Assembly (NCBI RefSeq): GCF_000003815.2
Contig: NC_049989.1
Coordinates: forward strand, 19,737,337 to 19,801,336
DNA from: Branchiostoma floridae
Taxonomy: Eukaryota; Chordata; Leptocardii; Amphioxiformes; Branchiostomatidae
Direction of reading: 5' to 3'
Length of the DNA stretch: 64,000 nt
Part shown: positions 20,401 to 30,165 of the stretch, one piece after another
How positions within the stretch are numbered: the first letter of the stretch is position 1
Layout of the letters: every line of letters begins with the position of its first letter
Program-made: the position numbers and the translations under genes
The notes under the pieces: model-generated
What the model saw: only the letters and a program-made list of their open reading frames with translations
What the model was told of the DNA's origin: nothing
Database searches by the model: none

Positions 20401-22418
20401 ATGGAGAATGCTCAAACGGGACCAGGTCAGATGACCCGAAGTTCCTGACGTGCAACGGCACCGTGGCGCCGGTGACTACGGGCGAGTGGAGCGGAGAAGT
20501 CACCCTCTCCACCGGGAACAACATGGCCTGCCTCACCATCAGTCTGGAGCGGGACCCCAGCTACCACTTCGCCACCACCCTCTCCCCCTGCATCATCCTG
20601 GTGGTGCTGATGATCATCACCTTCATGCTGCCTGTGGACAAGGGGGACCGGATCTCGTTCGGCGTCACCGTGCTGCTGTCCATGGTGGTGTCGCTAGTCG
20701 TCGTTACGGGCTTCCTGCCTGTCAAGGGGATCATCCCTTTCATTGGTGAGTTGATCAACCCCAATTTTGCAAGAAAGTGAGAAAAGATCCGTAGACAGGT
20801 ATCATCATGTTGGCAAGTCAATAAAAACAGTATTCTTTGTACACAACCAAGTATTTTATTCCACCGACAATTTCATTACCATTCGTCAATTTTCACAAGG
20901 CAATTTTGACTACGTCACTGCTTACATAATTATGTGGTCCTTTGCGCTTAGGACCTCACGTGTATGCGGCAGTTCATGTGAACGACTCAGAATTCCCGAG
21001 GAATGTATAATTGACCTGTCAAGAACTGTTTTTAGATTAAGACCTGCTTATATCAGTCTCCTGCTATGGCATAAAAGCGCTACAATTATTGATTTTCGGT
21101 TTGTATCCCAACGCTCACTGCCTCAGCTCTGTTGATCATCGTTGCCATGGGAATGATGGCGCTCTTCATGCTGGTCACCCTCTTCATCGTCATCCTCCAC
21201 AACAAGAAGGGGACGCTGTCACCGTGCGCCAGGAGGTTCTTCCTGTGCTACATGGCGAGGTGAGAAGACTTTAAACCCGGCCGTCTTTTGTTTATGTTTG
21301 TCAGGTCAATCTGCTAAAAAAAGAGCGCACATACTTAACCGCTGGCATCTAGCCCCGGTTCAATCTCCCCTGATTGGTTCCTCACAATATCGAATTATTG
21401 GGTGTTATCGGTTAGATCTAAAATAGAATGGATTACAAGAACAATGTGCTAGCTTGAGTGTGGTATTTGCGCTGTGCGCCTGGTCATGAGTATAGCATTT
21501 ACTATTCACAACCGTTTCGATGGGGCGGGGGTGGGGGGCTTGGCTCAAAATACAATGAATTGGACGAATTGTTTTCATGGTAACATGTTTATAATAATAG
21601 AAGTTTATTTGCAAGTTCTTGCCCGAGGGCTAATTGCAACATGAAACATACAGAGAATATAATAAACATGTATAAAATGAAATACTTTGGTATAGATAAC
21701 AATGGTGACAAGTGTAAACGAGTGACTATTCTATCAATGGTATGGACTGCTGAGAGCTACAATCTACGTATTTAGGGTTTGACTTCTTTTCTGGAAGCAG
21801 TGGAAGACGAAGTGTCCAAGTGTTTATAAGGACACGTGGCAAATTGGGATTAGCAACGTTTCTATTATATACTCTACTATTGCAATCCACCGGTACCATT
21901 TCAAGGGTTTAGGTTATTTTGATTTGCATTTGTGATGACTTCGTAACTTTTACTCTCAATGATGCTGAAGACCGTTCACTACTAGTAAACTTATCAGTTT
22001 TAACACATATTGTCTAAATTCACATACCAGAGTTCTTCTGATGGGAGACCTGAGCAAGACGGACACAAGAGGAAGAACATCTCTTAGTGAGCAGCGAAGG
22101 TCCTCCCTGCCCCGTAAAGGAATGAGCCTCACCGACGACGATAGTGATGTGGCTGCCATTGTTTTCGGACCCCCTATGGCACAATTACAAATCGCCATGA
22201 AAAACGAGCATCGCCTTGTTGACTTACAAAACCGCATGGACGAGCTCAGTGTCAATGTAGGTAGGCTGTTGTTACAATCTAATGGTAACGACGAAGAGAT
22301 GCCTACAGATTACATGTTGTTGGCAGATGTTCTGGATAGACTGTGTCTGTTACTGTACATCGTCAGTATCATTGTGGCAGTACCTTGTACTTTGTACTTG
22401 AGTCCACGTCGGCGCTAA
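11411..22418 (+). CDS. modular Cys-loop ion channel 1 (CUB-LDLa-FZ-kringle-sushi-nicotinic channel)
   Basis: The 15-exon model is 11411-11480, 12639-12878, 14213-14341, 14751-14870, 15278-15485, 15921-16072, 17214-17438, 18065-18268, 18658-18779, 18958-19002, 19169-19278, 19686-19867, 20362-20745, 21127-21259, 22031-22418. The sum is 2712 bases (903 residues plus stop), every junction is GT-AG and in phase. Domains by residue: signal peptide 1-23, short Ser/Thr-Pro stalk, CUB 34-146, LDLa 147-186, Frizzled CRD 187-306, kringle 307-381, sushi 382-449, ligand-binding domain 450-676 with Cys-loop C576-C590, M1 677-693, M2 699-721, M3 731-755, M4 878-898. It is predicted to be a plasma-membrane pentameric ligand-gated channel subunit with an outer crown of protein-binding modules. 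The -1' Asp and 9' Leu of M2 suggest a cation pore. The ligand is unknown. I know of no named gene with this architecture, so I give no symbol. Confidence 0.9.
11534..11694. mobile_element. MITE-like hairpin element in gene 1 intron 1
   Basis: The left arm gttactctagcaacc...cagacgtttca faces its imperfect inverse (tgaaacgtctgacc...ggttgcttgagtaac) about 160 bases on. Related pieces lie near 20285, 35228 and 40500, all in introns of the channel genes. Confidence 0.5.
11990..12520 (+). repeat. two extra copies of the stalk-exon acceptor region of gene 1
   Basis: The intron end and first bases of exon 2 (tttctttcag then ccaatccgtcgaccaccc at 12630-12656) are repeated with changes at 12081-12120 and 12451-12485. 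Each copy keeps a pyrimidine tract, an AG and the codons for N-P-x-S-x-Q-P. The preceding intron text (ttctaatnatnatnat...ttaaacata) is repeated too. Copy 1 could end at gtactg (12135) to make a 45-base phase-neutral cassette. Copy 2 has no good donor. They are duplication relics or rarely used cassette exons. Confidence 0.6.
12218..12385 (+). pseudogene. LINE C-terminal relic
   Basis: One frame reads L-W-N-E-L-P-R, then [10 protein letters not shown], the recurrent C-terminal block of L2/CR1-type LINE proteins (WNxLP ... FK). It is followed by an AT-rich tail. It is too short to assign a clade and lies in intron 1 between two stalk-acceptor copies. Confidence 0.5.
12639..14341 (+). CDS. gene 1 exons 2-3: stalk and CUB domain
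   Basis: Exon 2 (12639-12878) gives a Thr/Pro/Ser stalk, then C-G-L-T...S-P-N-Y-P-N-N-Y, the CUB hallmark, the Cys pair partner in Q-Q-C-V-Y and D-F-V-Y-V-Y-D-G. Exon 3 (14213-14341) completes the fold with F-Q-A-T-Y. Only the first cysteine pair of the usual four CUB cysteines is present. CUB domains bind proteins extracellularly, often with calcium. Confidence 0.9.
12950..14200. other. gene 1 intron 2; LINE tail and simple sequence only
   Basis: A short LINE-type 3' tail (gtggcctgctggccg...aataaac) lies at about 12952-13000 and a GT/G-rich tract at 13080-13125. I see no exon in the remainder. Confidence 0.5.
14751..14870 (+). CDS. gene 1 exon 4: LDL-receptor class A domain
   Basis: This single 120-base phase 1-1 exon holds six cysteines in LDLa spacing. 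The calcium-binding end is C-D-G-V-A-N-C...D-R-S-D-E. It is a complete domain of about 40 residues. In other proteins a CUB next to an LDLa is typical of Neto and LEV-10, auxiliary proteins of ionotropic receptors. Confidence 0.93.
15278..16072 (+). CDS. gene 1 exons 5-6: Frizzled cysteine-rich domain
   Basis: Exons 15278-15485 and 15921-16072 are joined at phase 2. They have ten cysteines in Frizzled order: C-Q-A-I-P, C-K-G-L, G-C-H-P-Q, V-C-S, N-C-N, then [18 protein letters not shown] and D-C-Y. CRDs of this type bind Wnts or lipids. The full cysteine set argues for a folded, functional domain. Confidence 0.92.
16073..16724. other. gene 1 intron 6, 5' part; nothing recognised
   Basis: No exon is recognised. 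An open frame at 16251-16463 has no family resemblance. The 3' part of this intron is the tandem kringle-acceptor array. Confidence 0.5.
16725..17213 (+). repeat. three tandem 163-base copies of the kringle exon start
   Basis: Units at 16725, 16888 and 17051 each begin right after a splice-acceptor-like AG. Each carries about 62 bases of the kringle exon, then an intron-derived segment containing the next acceptor. The real exon follows at 17214. The exon-like part keeps the frame (C-F-H-G-N-G-D-N-Y), but each copy runs on into a stop with no donor. Units 2 and 3 are nearly identical, so the duplication is recent. Confidence 0.9.
17214..17438 (+). CDS. gene 1 exon 7: kringle domain
   Basis: This 225-base phase 1-1 exon has six cysteines and the kringle signatures N-Y-R-G, W-A-N-L, N-Y-C-R and R-P-W-C. 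It follows the Frizzled CRD directly, the order seen in ROR receptor kinases. The Asp at the end of E-N-C-D-V-V-P-C-D is shared with gene 2. Confidence 0.93.
17755..17875. repeat. dispersed intronic repeat fragment
   Basis: The core cgcgctcctagcggccgg and the following ccctagccagcgagag match sequence at 62072-62150 in gene 3. It looks like a decayed mobile repeat rather than a coding unit. Confidence 0.5.
18065..18268 (+). CDS. gene 1 exon 8: sushi/CCP domain
   Basis: This 204-base phase 1-1 exon has four cysteines (G-C-K-D-P-G, T-C-N-R-G-Y, Q-C-I, Q-C-E) and the conserved Trp before the last Cys (W-S-S-A-L-P). It ends at the non-standard but usable donor aat|GTAAAT. CCP repeats of LEV-9 act in clustering acetylcholine receptors in C. 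elegans; here one repeat is fused to the channel. Confidence 0.9.
18366..18402. repeat. TACATG hexanucleotide microsatellite
   Basis: A self-complementary tacatg array of about five units in gene 1 intron 8. Confidence 0.85.
18658..19867 (+). CDS. gene 1 exons 9-12: Cys-loop ligand-binding domain
   Basis: Exons of 122, 45, 110 and 182 bases. They code the N-terminal helix and first strands, D-E-K-A-E-I-I (compare D-E-K-N-Q in nicotinic subunits), W-Q-D-Q-R-L-R-W, the loop A region [17 protein letters not shown], and the Cys-loop [15 protein letters not shown] with exactly 13 residues between cysteines. An N-glycosylation site lies inside the loop. The nicotinic loop B Trp is absent. Confidence 0.92.
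20362..20745 (+). CDS. gene 1 exon 13: end of ligand-binding domain, M1 and M2
   Basis: It codes T-G-E-W (as in nicotinic receptors), R-D-P-S-Y-H, M1 with the conserved Pro, then K-G-D-R-I-S-F-G and M2. M2 reads 0' Arg, -1' Asp, 2' Ser, 6' Thr, 9' Leu, followed by L-P. The exon is 42-45 bases longer than in genes 2 and 3 because of an extra cysteine-rich loop near its start. Confidence 0.93.
21127..22418 (+). CDS. gene 1 exons 14-15: M3, cytoplasmic loop and M4
   Basis: Exon 21127-21259 gives M3 ([10 protein letters not shown]...) and H-N-K-K-G. Exon 22031-22418 gives a loop of about 120 residues with an amphipathic stretch, then [11 protein letters not shown], the standard start of M4. The protein ends P-R-R-R, stop TAA 22416-22418. 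The intron between them carries a LINE 3' tail. Confidence 0.93.
21580..21660 (-). mobile_element. LINE 3' tail fragment in gene 1 intron 14
   Basis: gcccgagggctaattgc and the adjacent AT-rich tail are the reverse complement of the tail at 55425-55475. Only the 3' end survives. Confidence 0.5.
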
Positions 22419-22945
22419 CGTTACATAAACTTCAACAATCTATTTCCATCTTAACTATTGGATTGCTAATGTTGTTTTTGCTTGCAACTTCAAGTCTCTG
22501 TACAGGTCCTCACAGAAATCAGCGACTAAGCATTTACTTAAAATTGTAACGAATATCATTCAAGTTATGTAAAATCAAATTCTCAAAATAGAGGAAAGTA
22601 CCACTAACATGAAAAATATGAATCATTTTACTCACATGAGTATGACATATGAGACTTTGAGACGTGATACTTTCATATATCATTATTATTTTTATATATG
22701 TACCCTCTCTTAGAGAAACTAGTATAATGCTAGTGTTGATATAGCTATGTTAGATACAACTGACTCTCCTGTACATATCTTTCTGTAGTTACACATCAAA
22801 TAGTCATGATATATTTGACGTATGTAGCAACATAAAGGTTTGCATACCAATATAAGTACTGTATTTCCGGAAAATAATTTCGCCAGGCTGGTATATCATA
22901 TTTACAGTATGAAAATTCGTCTTTGTCATCATTGTAACGTTACTA

Positions 22946-22951
22946 AATAAA
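22946..22951 (+). promoter_or_regulatory. poly(A) signal of gene 1
   Basis: AATAAA about 530 bases after the stop codon, the first strong signal downstream. Confidence 0.5.
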
Positions 22952-23189
22952 GTATGAGCAAATCAAACGTAAAATTTGTTGTCTTGCTATGCTGTTATTC
23001 TGGGTGACTCTGAAAATGTGTATGTATACGTAGCAGGTCGTATGTTGAAATAGGCAAACATATATACTTTTCAAATTTTACAAAAACATTGATGTTCATG
23101 AAAAAGCGTGCAAATAATGCATGCATGTACATCGCATGCTAATATTAAGAAAACAAACGTTCGCCATCACTTGCGTACGGTGAATGTAA

Positions 23190-24712
23190 TGAATGAATGA
23201 AGACCTTTATTGTACAATTTTGCCCAACCGGGCTAAGTACAGGTCACAACAAGTCAGGATATATACATACATAAAAGTGTCACAAATCTAGTCTAACACA
23301 AAAGTTCGGCTTCTTCTCGCTTCTTGGTAATAGTGAAAATGTAGGACTGTATGGGTTTCGCTATTGTCGGTTTGTCAAAACGCATGAGAAATATAAACTT
23401 GTCAGTGCTACTCATGTGTCTAAAATGAGGGAATCTACTTTCTACTATAACTAAATAGAGTATTTCTATCATTCGCATACATATCGCAATCAACAGTGAA
23501 GTGCACTTCATATTCTACCATGTTTGAGGTACAAAATCGGCAGACTCTTTGTTCTAGAGGAGTGCGGTTGTGCCTTCCTGATTCAATTCGCAGTCGGTGG
23601 CAACTGATTCTTAGTTAAGCAATGGTAGTTCTATGCCGAATGTTTGTCATTTTCAAATACTGCTCTTCATTGTATGTGGATTTCAGTAGTCTGTACGTTC
23701 GGAGTTTGTTTTTCGCACGTAAACCTTTATTATCATTATGAATGTTGGTTAGAAAATTCTGGAAATAAATATCATTCAGTCGTTGGTGGATTGCAGAAAT
23801 TAGGTGGGATATGTTTGGATCTGTTGACTTACGGGCTTGCCACACAAAAGGGTAACCACACTCCTCCAAAGTTTTGCGAACACCAGATACCCAACATTTG
23901 GTACCTGATGAATCTAGATTAAGCTGACATAAGAGAGCGTCTGCCTGCAGACTCTCAGGTGGCACATTCTGTTGAATTCTAATGAAATATTTGATGGCGT
24001 TTAGAGAGGCTTCCAGTTGGATAGGATACCTCCCTAATTCAACGCGTACAGCAAGGTTAGATGCAGTTTTCGGAACATTAAGTGAGTGTTTACAAAATTT
24101 CAAGTGCACTGTTTCAATAGGACAAGATATAGGACTTTTGAATGAGCTCCAAATTTCAAATCCATATAACAAAATAGGTTTAACACAAGTGTCGAAGAGT
24201 TTGTTTTTAACTGATAATGGTGCGTCTGCTTTGTCTAATGATTGTCTAATTCCAAATAGAGCTTTCAATCCCTTGCTGTATAAGTATTTGCTATTGGCTT
24301 TGAATGTGCCAGCTGAGGATACAACAATACCTAGATAACAATAAGATGTTACTATTTCTAAAGCATTATTATCAAACAAAAAACTACAATCTTTCGGTAA
24401 GCGGCCTCCCTTTGTAAATACAATAACCTTTGTCTTTTTCAGGTTAACCTTCAGCTTCCATGATTTACAATATTGTTCTAGTCTAAGTAGGGAGGACTGT
24501 AAACCTTGTTGGGATTCTGAGAAGATAACCAAGTCATCGGCATATAAAAGACATGGCACTTTCATGTTGTACAGAATAGGAGAATTGCTAGAACAGTCAT
24601 CAAATTCAGATACTATATCACTAATGAACAAATTAAACAATGTTGGACTCAGATTACAGCCTTGTCGAACCCCGCAGTTAGTTATATTTTCGAGCGTACC
24701 CTGCCCATACAA
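23190..24712 (-). pseudogene. 5'-truncated LINE with reverse transcriptase and one nonsense mutation
   Basis: The minus-strand frame 24712-23615 reads G-V-R-Q-G-C-N-L-S-P-T, then the catalytic Y-A-D-D, K-K-T-K and the long C-terminal domain. A TAA stops it after T-T-I-A. The same frame then continues L-R-I-S-C-H, E-Q-R-V-C-R-F-C and E-V-H-F, the usual C-terminal cysteine block, so the stop is a mutation. The 3' tail has a CATT/AATG-type end near 23190-23220. The endonuclease half is absent. Confidence 0.8.
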
Positions 24713-24837
24713 AGTGTTGCGCGGTCGAAAATTCGAATACCTGATTCGGACGTTGGAACATTGCTGTTTTTAACACTTTTTGTTCGAGGGCGCCAAATTT
24801 CTGGCGCATTTCGCATCAAAACATGTTGTTTTTTTTT

Positions 24838-25048
24838 TCAGGTGAGCATGACATAAATAAAATACAACACAGTGTATTCCGTATGTTGATGGGATTGCTG
24901 CCCCTACGGCCGGTGAGGCTATGGGACCGGTGAGGTGAGGTGAGGTATTCCGTAGAACCCTCGGTCCCAACCCTCCCGCGGGTTAGGCTGATATGTCGGG
25001 TGATACGGAATACACAGTGTTGTATTCTATATTTCGTGCTCACTGGAC
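24838..25048. mobile_element. MITE-like inverted-repeat element, about 210 bases
   Basis: Left gaps aside, tacaacacagtgtattccgta near 24864-24884 faces tacggaatacacagtgttgta near 25004-25024, with weaker similarity out to ggtgagca and its inverse. The interior has a short GGTGA array. It is non-coding. Confidence 0.6.
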
Positions 25049-25049
25049 C

Positions 25050-25680
25050 GAACTTGCACGTGTTTGCGACAAATTATTGCGCATGCGGGAACGAGTATGT
25101 GGGATCCGTCGGATTTAGAATTCTTTCACGCCCATCTATCAATATTCGTTACGGCTCCATTCTTTCTTAATTCATTCATGAGATAACAATGGAACGTCAA
25201 AATGCCAATTTAGCCATGCTGGTAAAGTACTTTAAAAGAGCGAGCCGTGGAAAACCTGTGGCAACTACTAGCAACTGACGAAAGCAACACACTTCACCTG
25301 ATTGAAGTCGAATGCTCAATCTCTATAAAGATGCCTAAGCCAGATCGATCAGACCTGCATTATCATCACAACCAGTCCCAACGGACAGGGAGTGTTAAAG
25401 ATAGTGAGCCCCTATTAGCAGCAAATCCGACTTAAAGATGCGTCTCAAAATGTGTCCACTCACTCCTTAATCCATAGTCTTACCCGTAAATCTAGAGTTG
25501 ATTCCATTATACCTCCTACAAAAAACTAACCACATAAGAAAATATCATTTCTTTTTTTTTCTACTATCATCAACTATTATGAAATAAATAAAATGAAAAA
25601 GAATTCTGATTGTCTAAACGTTTACTATACTCCCTGATACCTAGATACCTAGCTCCACAAGCAATACAAATAGCTACCTG
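25050..25680. other. intergenic, nothing recognised
   Basis: Short open frames only, none with family resemblance. Confidence 0.5.
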
Positions 25681-25932
25681 AAGGTGGTATCCCACTGTAC
25701 TTGGGGCACTGCGGCACTGCGGGGTTCAAAACATTGAACTGAACGAATTTCAGATATATATAAACAACGATTTTTTTACGCTTTGCGCTGTTGTCTTCTA
25801 AGTCATATTTTTACGTATAGCGCAATATCCTATATTTTTTTTTAAATGGGCGAAAATAAAACAACAATGCCATAGTGACCAAGCCCTGCAGTGCCGCACC
25901 GGTGGACCCAACTGCAGTGAGATACCACCTTT
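25681..25932. mobile_element. MITE-like inverted-repeat element, about 250 bases
   Basis: The ends aaggtggtatcccactg and cagtgagataccacctt are near-perfect inverses. Just inside, ggcactgcggcactgcgggg faces ccctgcagtgccgcaccgg. Confidence 0.7.
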
Positions 25933-26396
25933 AGCATTCCGAATGTTGATATTCTCTGTAAACCCGTTAACGTTAACAGGCATCTAATTAAGTGCAGCCT
26001 TGGTATGAGTCAATAACCATGAAGTAAGTCAATAACCTCTCTATTTTTGTTTACAATATAATCACCAGATGTACATCTTCTAGGGTGTGTCACCATAACA
26101 CGTATCAGCTGCTCAATGATTCAAATCATCACCATAGAAACTCATGACGTCACAATTATCGTCCAAGGGGCATAAAATGAAGAATGTCCTCCACAGGTGG
26201 GGTCTAATTGAGCACCGTTCCTTCAGGTGAGGACCAGGTCACATACGCCGTACGACCACTAAATTGTCTTGAGGCAGCCGTGAGTATATCGTACAATATT
26301 CTGCTGCCTTGCAATGTTTTAGATTAGCGTAGGCCATATTATGACAGAACATCGTATGACTAGTACTAATGTGGACTTGTTTTTTCCTTCGCCAAG

Positions 26397-26480
26397 ACGT
26401 TTATGTTATCAGCGTTTGTGTATGTGTGTGTGCGTGTGTGTGTGTGTGCGCGCGCGTATGTGTGTGTGTGTGTGTGTCTA
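26397..26480. repeat. TG microsatellite
   Basis: An imperfect tgtgtg array with cgcg interruptions. Frames across it are artefacts. Confidence 0.9.
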
Positions 26481-26639
26481 ACTGCTGGGGGCGTTTCAGT
26501 CGCAAACTTTGTAACAGGATAAATCAAGAAGAAATACATAACTTTTAGATACAGTTGACAGTATAAAGAAAAGACCATACTCTTCATCAACAAGGGGAAG
26601 CTCGAACGGCCTAAACGTAGGATTTTGACATAGGAACTA

Positions 26640-26690
26640 TCTTTGGTTTGACCAAGGAGGTTAAAGAATCTTTAACCTCCTTGGTTTGAC
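26640..26690. repeat. perfect short hairpin
   Basis: caaggaggttaaaga and its exact inverse are separated by a single base. Strong stem, non-coding, probably a relic of a mobile element. Confidence 0.7.
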
Positions 26691-26879
26691 TATATATATG
26701 CAAGCGGACGGTTGTATTCTGTTGTTATTGTCCGCGTGTTGCCCTAATCACATACTAGTACTATCCTTGCAAATTATCTAGATATCTACCTATGCTTGCT
26801 TATTCAAACAGCTCAATTTTATTTCTCAATTATCATCCCGCAATGTTCTGATATTAGGTAAGTTTGACTTCGAATAGAC

Positions 26880-29400
26880 AGAATCGTGAAATGGCCGGGC
26901 AGACATGCAATAAAGTGGAATGCCAAAAAGCCTCCTTTTAGTGACAACCGTGTTCAATTTCACAAGAAAATATGAGATCATCTGCTAAAGCCCCTGCTTA
27001 CAATGCGTGACTAAGCGACGGGAAACAAATAAGCCCCTGGAATATGTGGACAATTGCACACAAAGTACAGAAAAAAGACAAGATAATTCCTGAATGTTTA
27101 GACAACGTAAATCTTTGTCGAATACGTTAAATGGCGACACTTTACAGTCCATTGAAAAGTAACCGTCCAAGCAAGGGCCCTGGACAAACTCTGGAATGGA
27201 GTTTAAACAGGGTACCCCCATGCTTATCTTTACTATTTACAAAAACAAGCGTGAGCTTAGTTGCTTGGAATAGTAATCCTTGACCAAGGTCGTGACTTAT
27301 TTTGTGAGTAAGCAACCAGTACTTTACGTTTAAAACAGTTTGAGAACGCCATCTCCAAGAAATAAGCTCCTTGCGCGAGCTTTGTTTACCAACTTTGGCT
27401 GCAGTACTTGTGTGTCTGCCCGTGTCACAACTATAGGCAGAGTCAGACACCGTGTTGCGCGCACCCGTGCGACAGGTTTGACAACATTTCAGGGCGCTAT
27501 TGGAGACAGTATTGTTTACAATATCCTCGGCTGATCTTTTGGCAAAGACGTTTGCGACTACATAAAGGTAAAGTTAACTCTGAGGCTTTTAACAAAGTGT
27601 TGGGAATTTTTGGGCCAGCAAACGGGAACATTAAAGAGAGTACAAGACATCGGGGTAAAAGCCTTTAGACTACAGCAGTTTATTGCAGTAAATCTTTCCG
27701 GATCGGCCCATTATGAATTATTGATGTTACCTGTCCTGCGACCTGTTATAGTGATGGGGGCTAATTGTCATTTTTACATTTTACATCTGTGTAGTCTAAT
27801 TGGTTTTGATACATTAATAGCAGCTTTGTATGATTGTTTCCAGTCCGTATTGTAGTACGTAAACAAAATTGCACGCTTCATCCACCACTGTCAAAAACAA
27901 ATGTTTTCCTAGCTTCTTGCTTTCTTCGCAGACAATTGTAGTTAGCTCACCTGCATGGTAAAAGTTACGCAGGCTTTAACACTGTAAGTCTAATGTTCTT
28001 TACTATACAGATAGTTGTTTATGTTTATAGTGTGCTGTACCGGCGGTATCTTAGCAACTGACAAGGTTTGATGGATGATTAAAAGAAGATTATAGGGTAG
28101 AGCTCCTTAGGCTAGCGGAAAAACCTGTCCTAGTTAATTTTTTCCGCTTTGCTGGGTCCAACGATATCTTATAGTCCGTTCACCCTAAAATCTTGTGCGG
28201 ACTGTTCTAGTGGCATAAAAGGGTAAAAAAAATTTGTATCCTTTATACATCTATAGGTAGAAAAATATGATCCATTCTGCTTTTAATCTGTAATGTTGTC
28301 ATCCAAGAACAGGGGTATTCTAAATTTGGGGGGACTACTTTGTACGCGGATTGTTTTTGATTCGGAACGATGAACAGCGAAGTAATACTAGTGTACTACG
28401 ACCACACCGCAAATAGTGATTATACTACTGAGTCACCGACATTCCCATGAAGTGTCATTTTTTCTGGGTTAAGAAAGCCTGCTATACTACCCAAACTGGT
28501 GCTCAAAACGCAGTTTTTGGTCTCAAATAGTTTGTTATGTGACTGACGCCCTCGTTGGAGGTTTTCGGCGCTGTGAAAGAGTTGAAAGGTGGGTTTGTTG
28601 TTTGGTCTTGTAAGACTTTAAAGCCCTATAATTCCTTCACCTGACATACATGCAGATTAGTGTATAGGGACTGCACAAAGAAGGAGATATGTTCAGAGTT
28701 GGTGGGACAGTCAGTTCTTTGCAATGTTAAAATTTGGAAACGCTGCTTTCGCTTTGAGTCAACAAGTGAAGATTTTACCGAGATTGCATACATTTCACTA
28801 CTCCGTACAGTTACTGTTTGATGCTCGTTTTTAAACTAAACAGATGTATATAATAGTCTGGTTGTTACTCTGGAAGTGAGCTAGGATCCGCCATGACAGT
28901 ATTGTAGGATCCCCAAAGTTAGTTAAGAGTTTTGTAAGACATAGGAAGATGAAAACTAGCAGGTAAAAGCTTCGTTGTGCTAAACTCGACTTCTAAAAGT
29001 ATTTCTAGTTCATATGACGTAACTCCTAATCCTGTGTTTTAAGATAAAGAAACCGTTCACTTAAATCTTATTGGTGTGTATTTTTGTTGATGAAATAGGT
29101 AATTTTAGCCTTACACATTTTAGATAGCAACATTTTCTCATTTTCTATTCTGACTCTATCAGACGTCAAAATGCCGTCTGCTTTAAAACTGAAGCAAGGC
29201 CCGATTAGTGATTACATCATATAACTTCCATACTGGCTTCACAGAAATAGCCAACTATAGAAATAGATCATAAAGGTCTCTGTATTTTAGACAGGTCTTT
29301 GTCATCGTGGGCGTTTGCTTGCAATGCGTTTGTTTGTTATTTTGAAAACGACATGCAGACATTACGTGACGTTTGGATATTATGTGAGTTCTGAATTTCA
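26880..29400. other. intergenic, no gene recognised
   Basis: Opposing open frames around 27140-27670 have no recognisable domain and no splice-linked partners. No known repeat family was identified either. Confidence 0.4.
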
Positions 29401-29419
29401 AAATCGTATTATACAATTA

Positions 29420-30165
29420 AGGAACCCCAGCCTGATTCGCCTGTACCCATCAGCCTCTGCGGCAACCTTCTCAGAACAGTAGAAATCACAAAAGTGCTAG
29501 GTGTATGGCTTCAGTCAAACCTCAAAAGGGAAAAACAAGTGTGCGAGTAACAAAGGGTTGTTCATGTTACACAGCCTGAAGACATTTGACTGTTTACAGC
29601 TGTGTCTTAGCTTCATAAGGCTGATCCTTGAGTACTGCGCACATGTATGAAACCGACAAGCCGCCACAACAGAAGCCGTACAGAAACGTACGTGTCGGAT
29701 CGTCTTGGGTCACAAGTCTTCCGATTACAGCTCAGCGCTGCAGATGTGCAAACTGGAAACCCTTGAGAACAGACGCAGGACTCTCTGCCCACAACATGTC
29801 TAACGTTACGTCCGAAAGCACAGCAGACCTCTTGCCCTGCACGCCTCGACGGCTGAAACTTAAGAAACTCTAGAACTAAGAAAATGACTCTAGCACTCAG
29901 TCGAACCACCCATTACCAAAACAACCCATTACAGTCTGCCAGTTAAGAATGTTAAGTGACATGTAGTAATTGCTATGCTATCATTGTGATTTTTACTCTG
30001 TATTACTGTCATCATGATGTTTAATTTAACACGAGTACTTTTTAAATATGTGGCGGTTTAGCGAATGAATCGCACTATTATGTTGAGTTTTAAATGATGA
30101 TATGAGTGAAATGTACCTTGGCCCAAAAGGGCTGTAAAATTTCACGTCAATAAAAACAAAACAAA
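29420..30165 (+). pseudogene. LINE 3' relic (reverse-transcriptase C-terminus) with frameshifts
   Basis: Three frames in turn read K-V-L-G-V-W-L-Q-S-N-L, then L-I-L-E-Y-C-A-H-V, then C-R-I-V-L-G-H-K and C-K-L-E-T-L-E-N-R-R-R-T-L-C. These are the ordered C-terminal motifs of CR1/L2-type elements. Stops and frame changes between them show decay. The 3' tail ends in ggcccaaaagggctgtaaaa and aataaa. Confidence 0.75.

Noticed and set aside
20450-20749. His/Arg-rich plus-strand frame overlapping gene 1 exon 13
   Set aside because: Out-of-frame shadow of the GC-rich M1-M2 exon.
27142-27670. Opposing open frames as a possible gene
   Set aside because: No domain, no convincing splice sites and no similarity to anything in the window.
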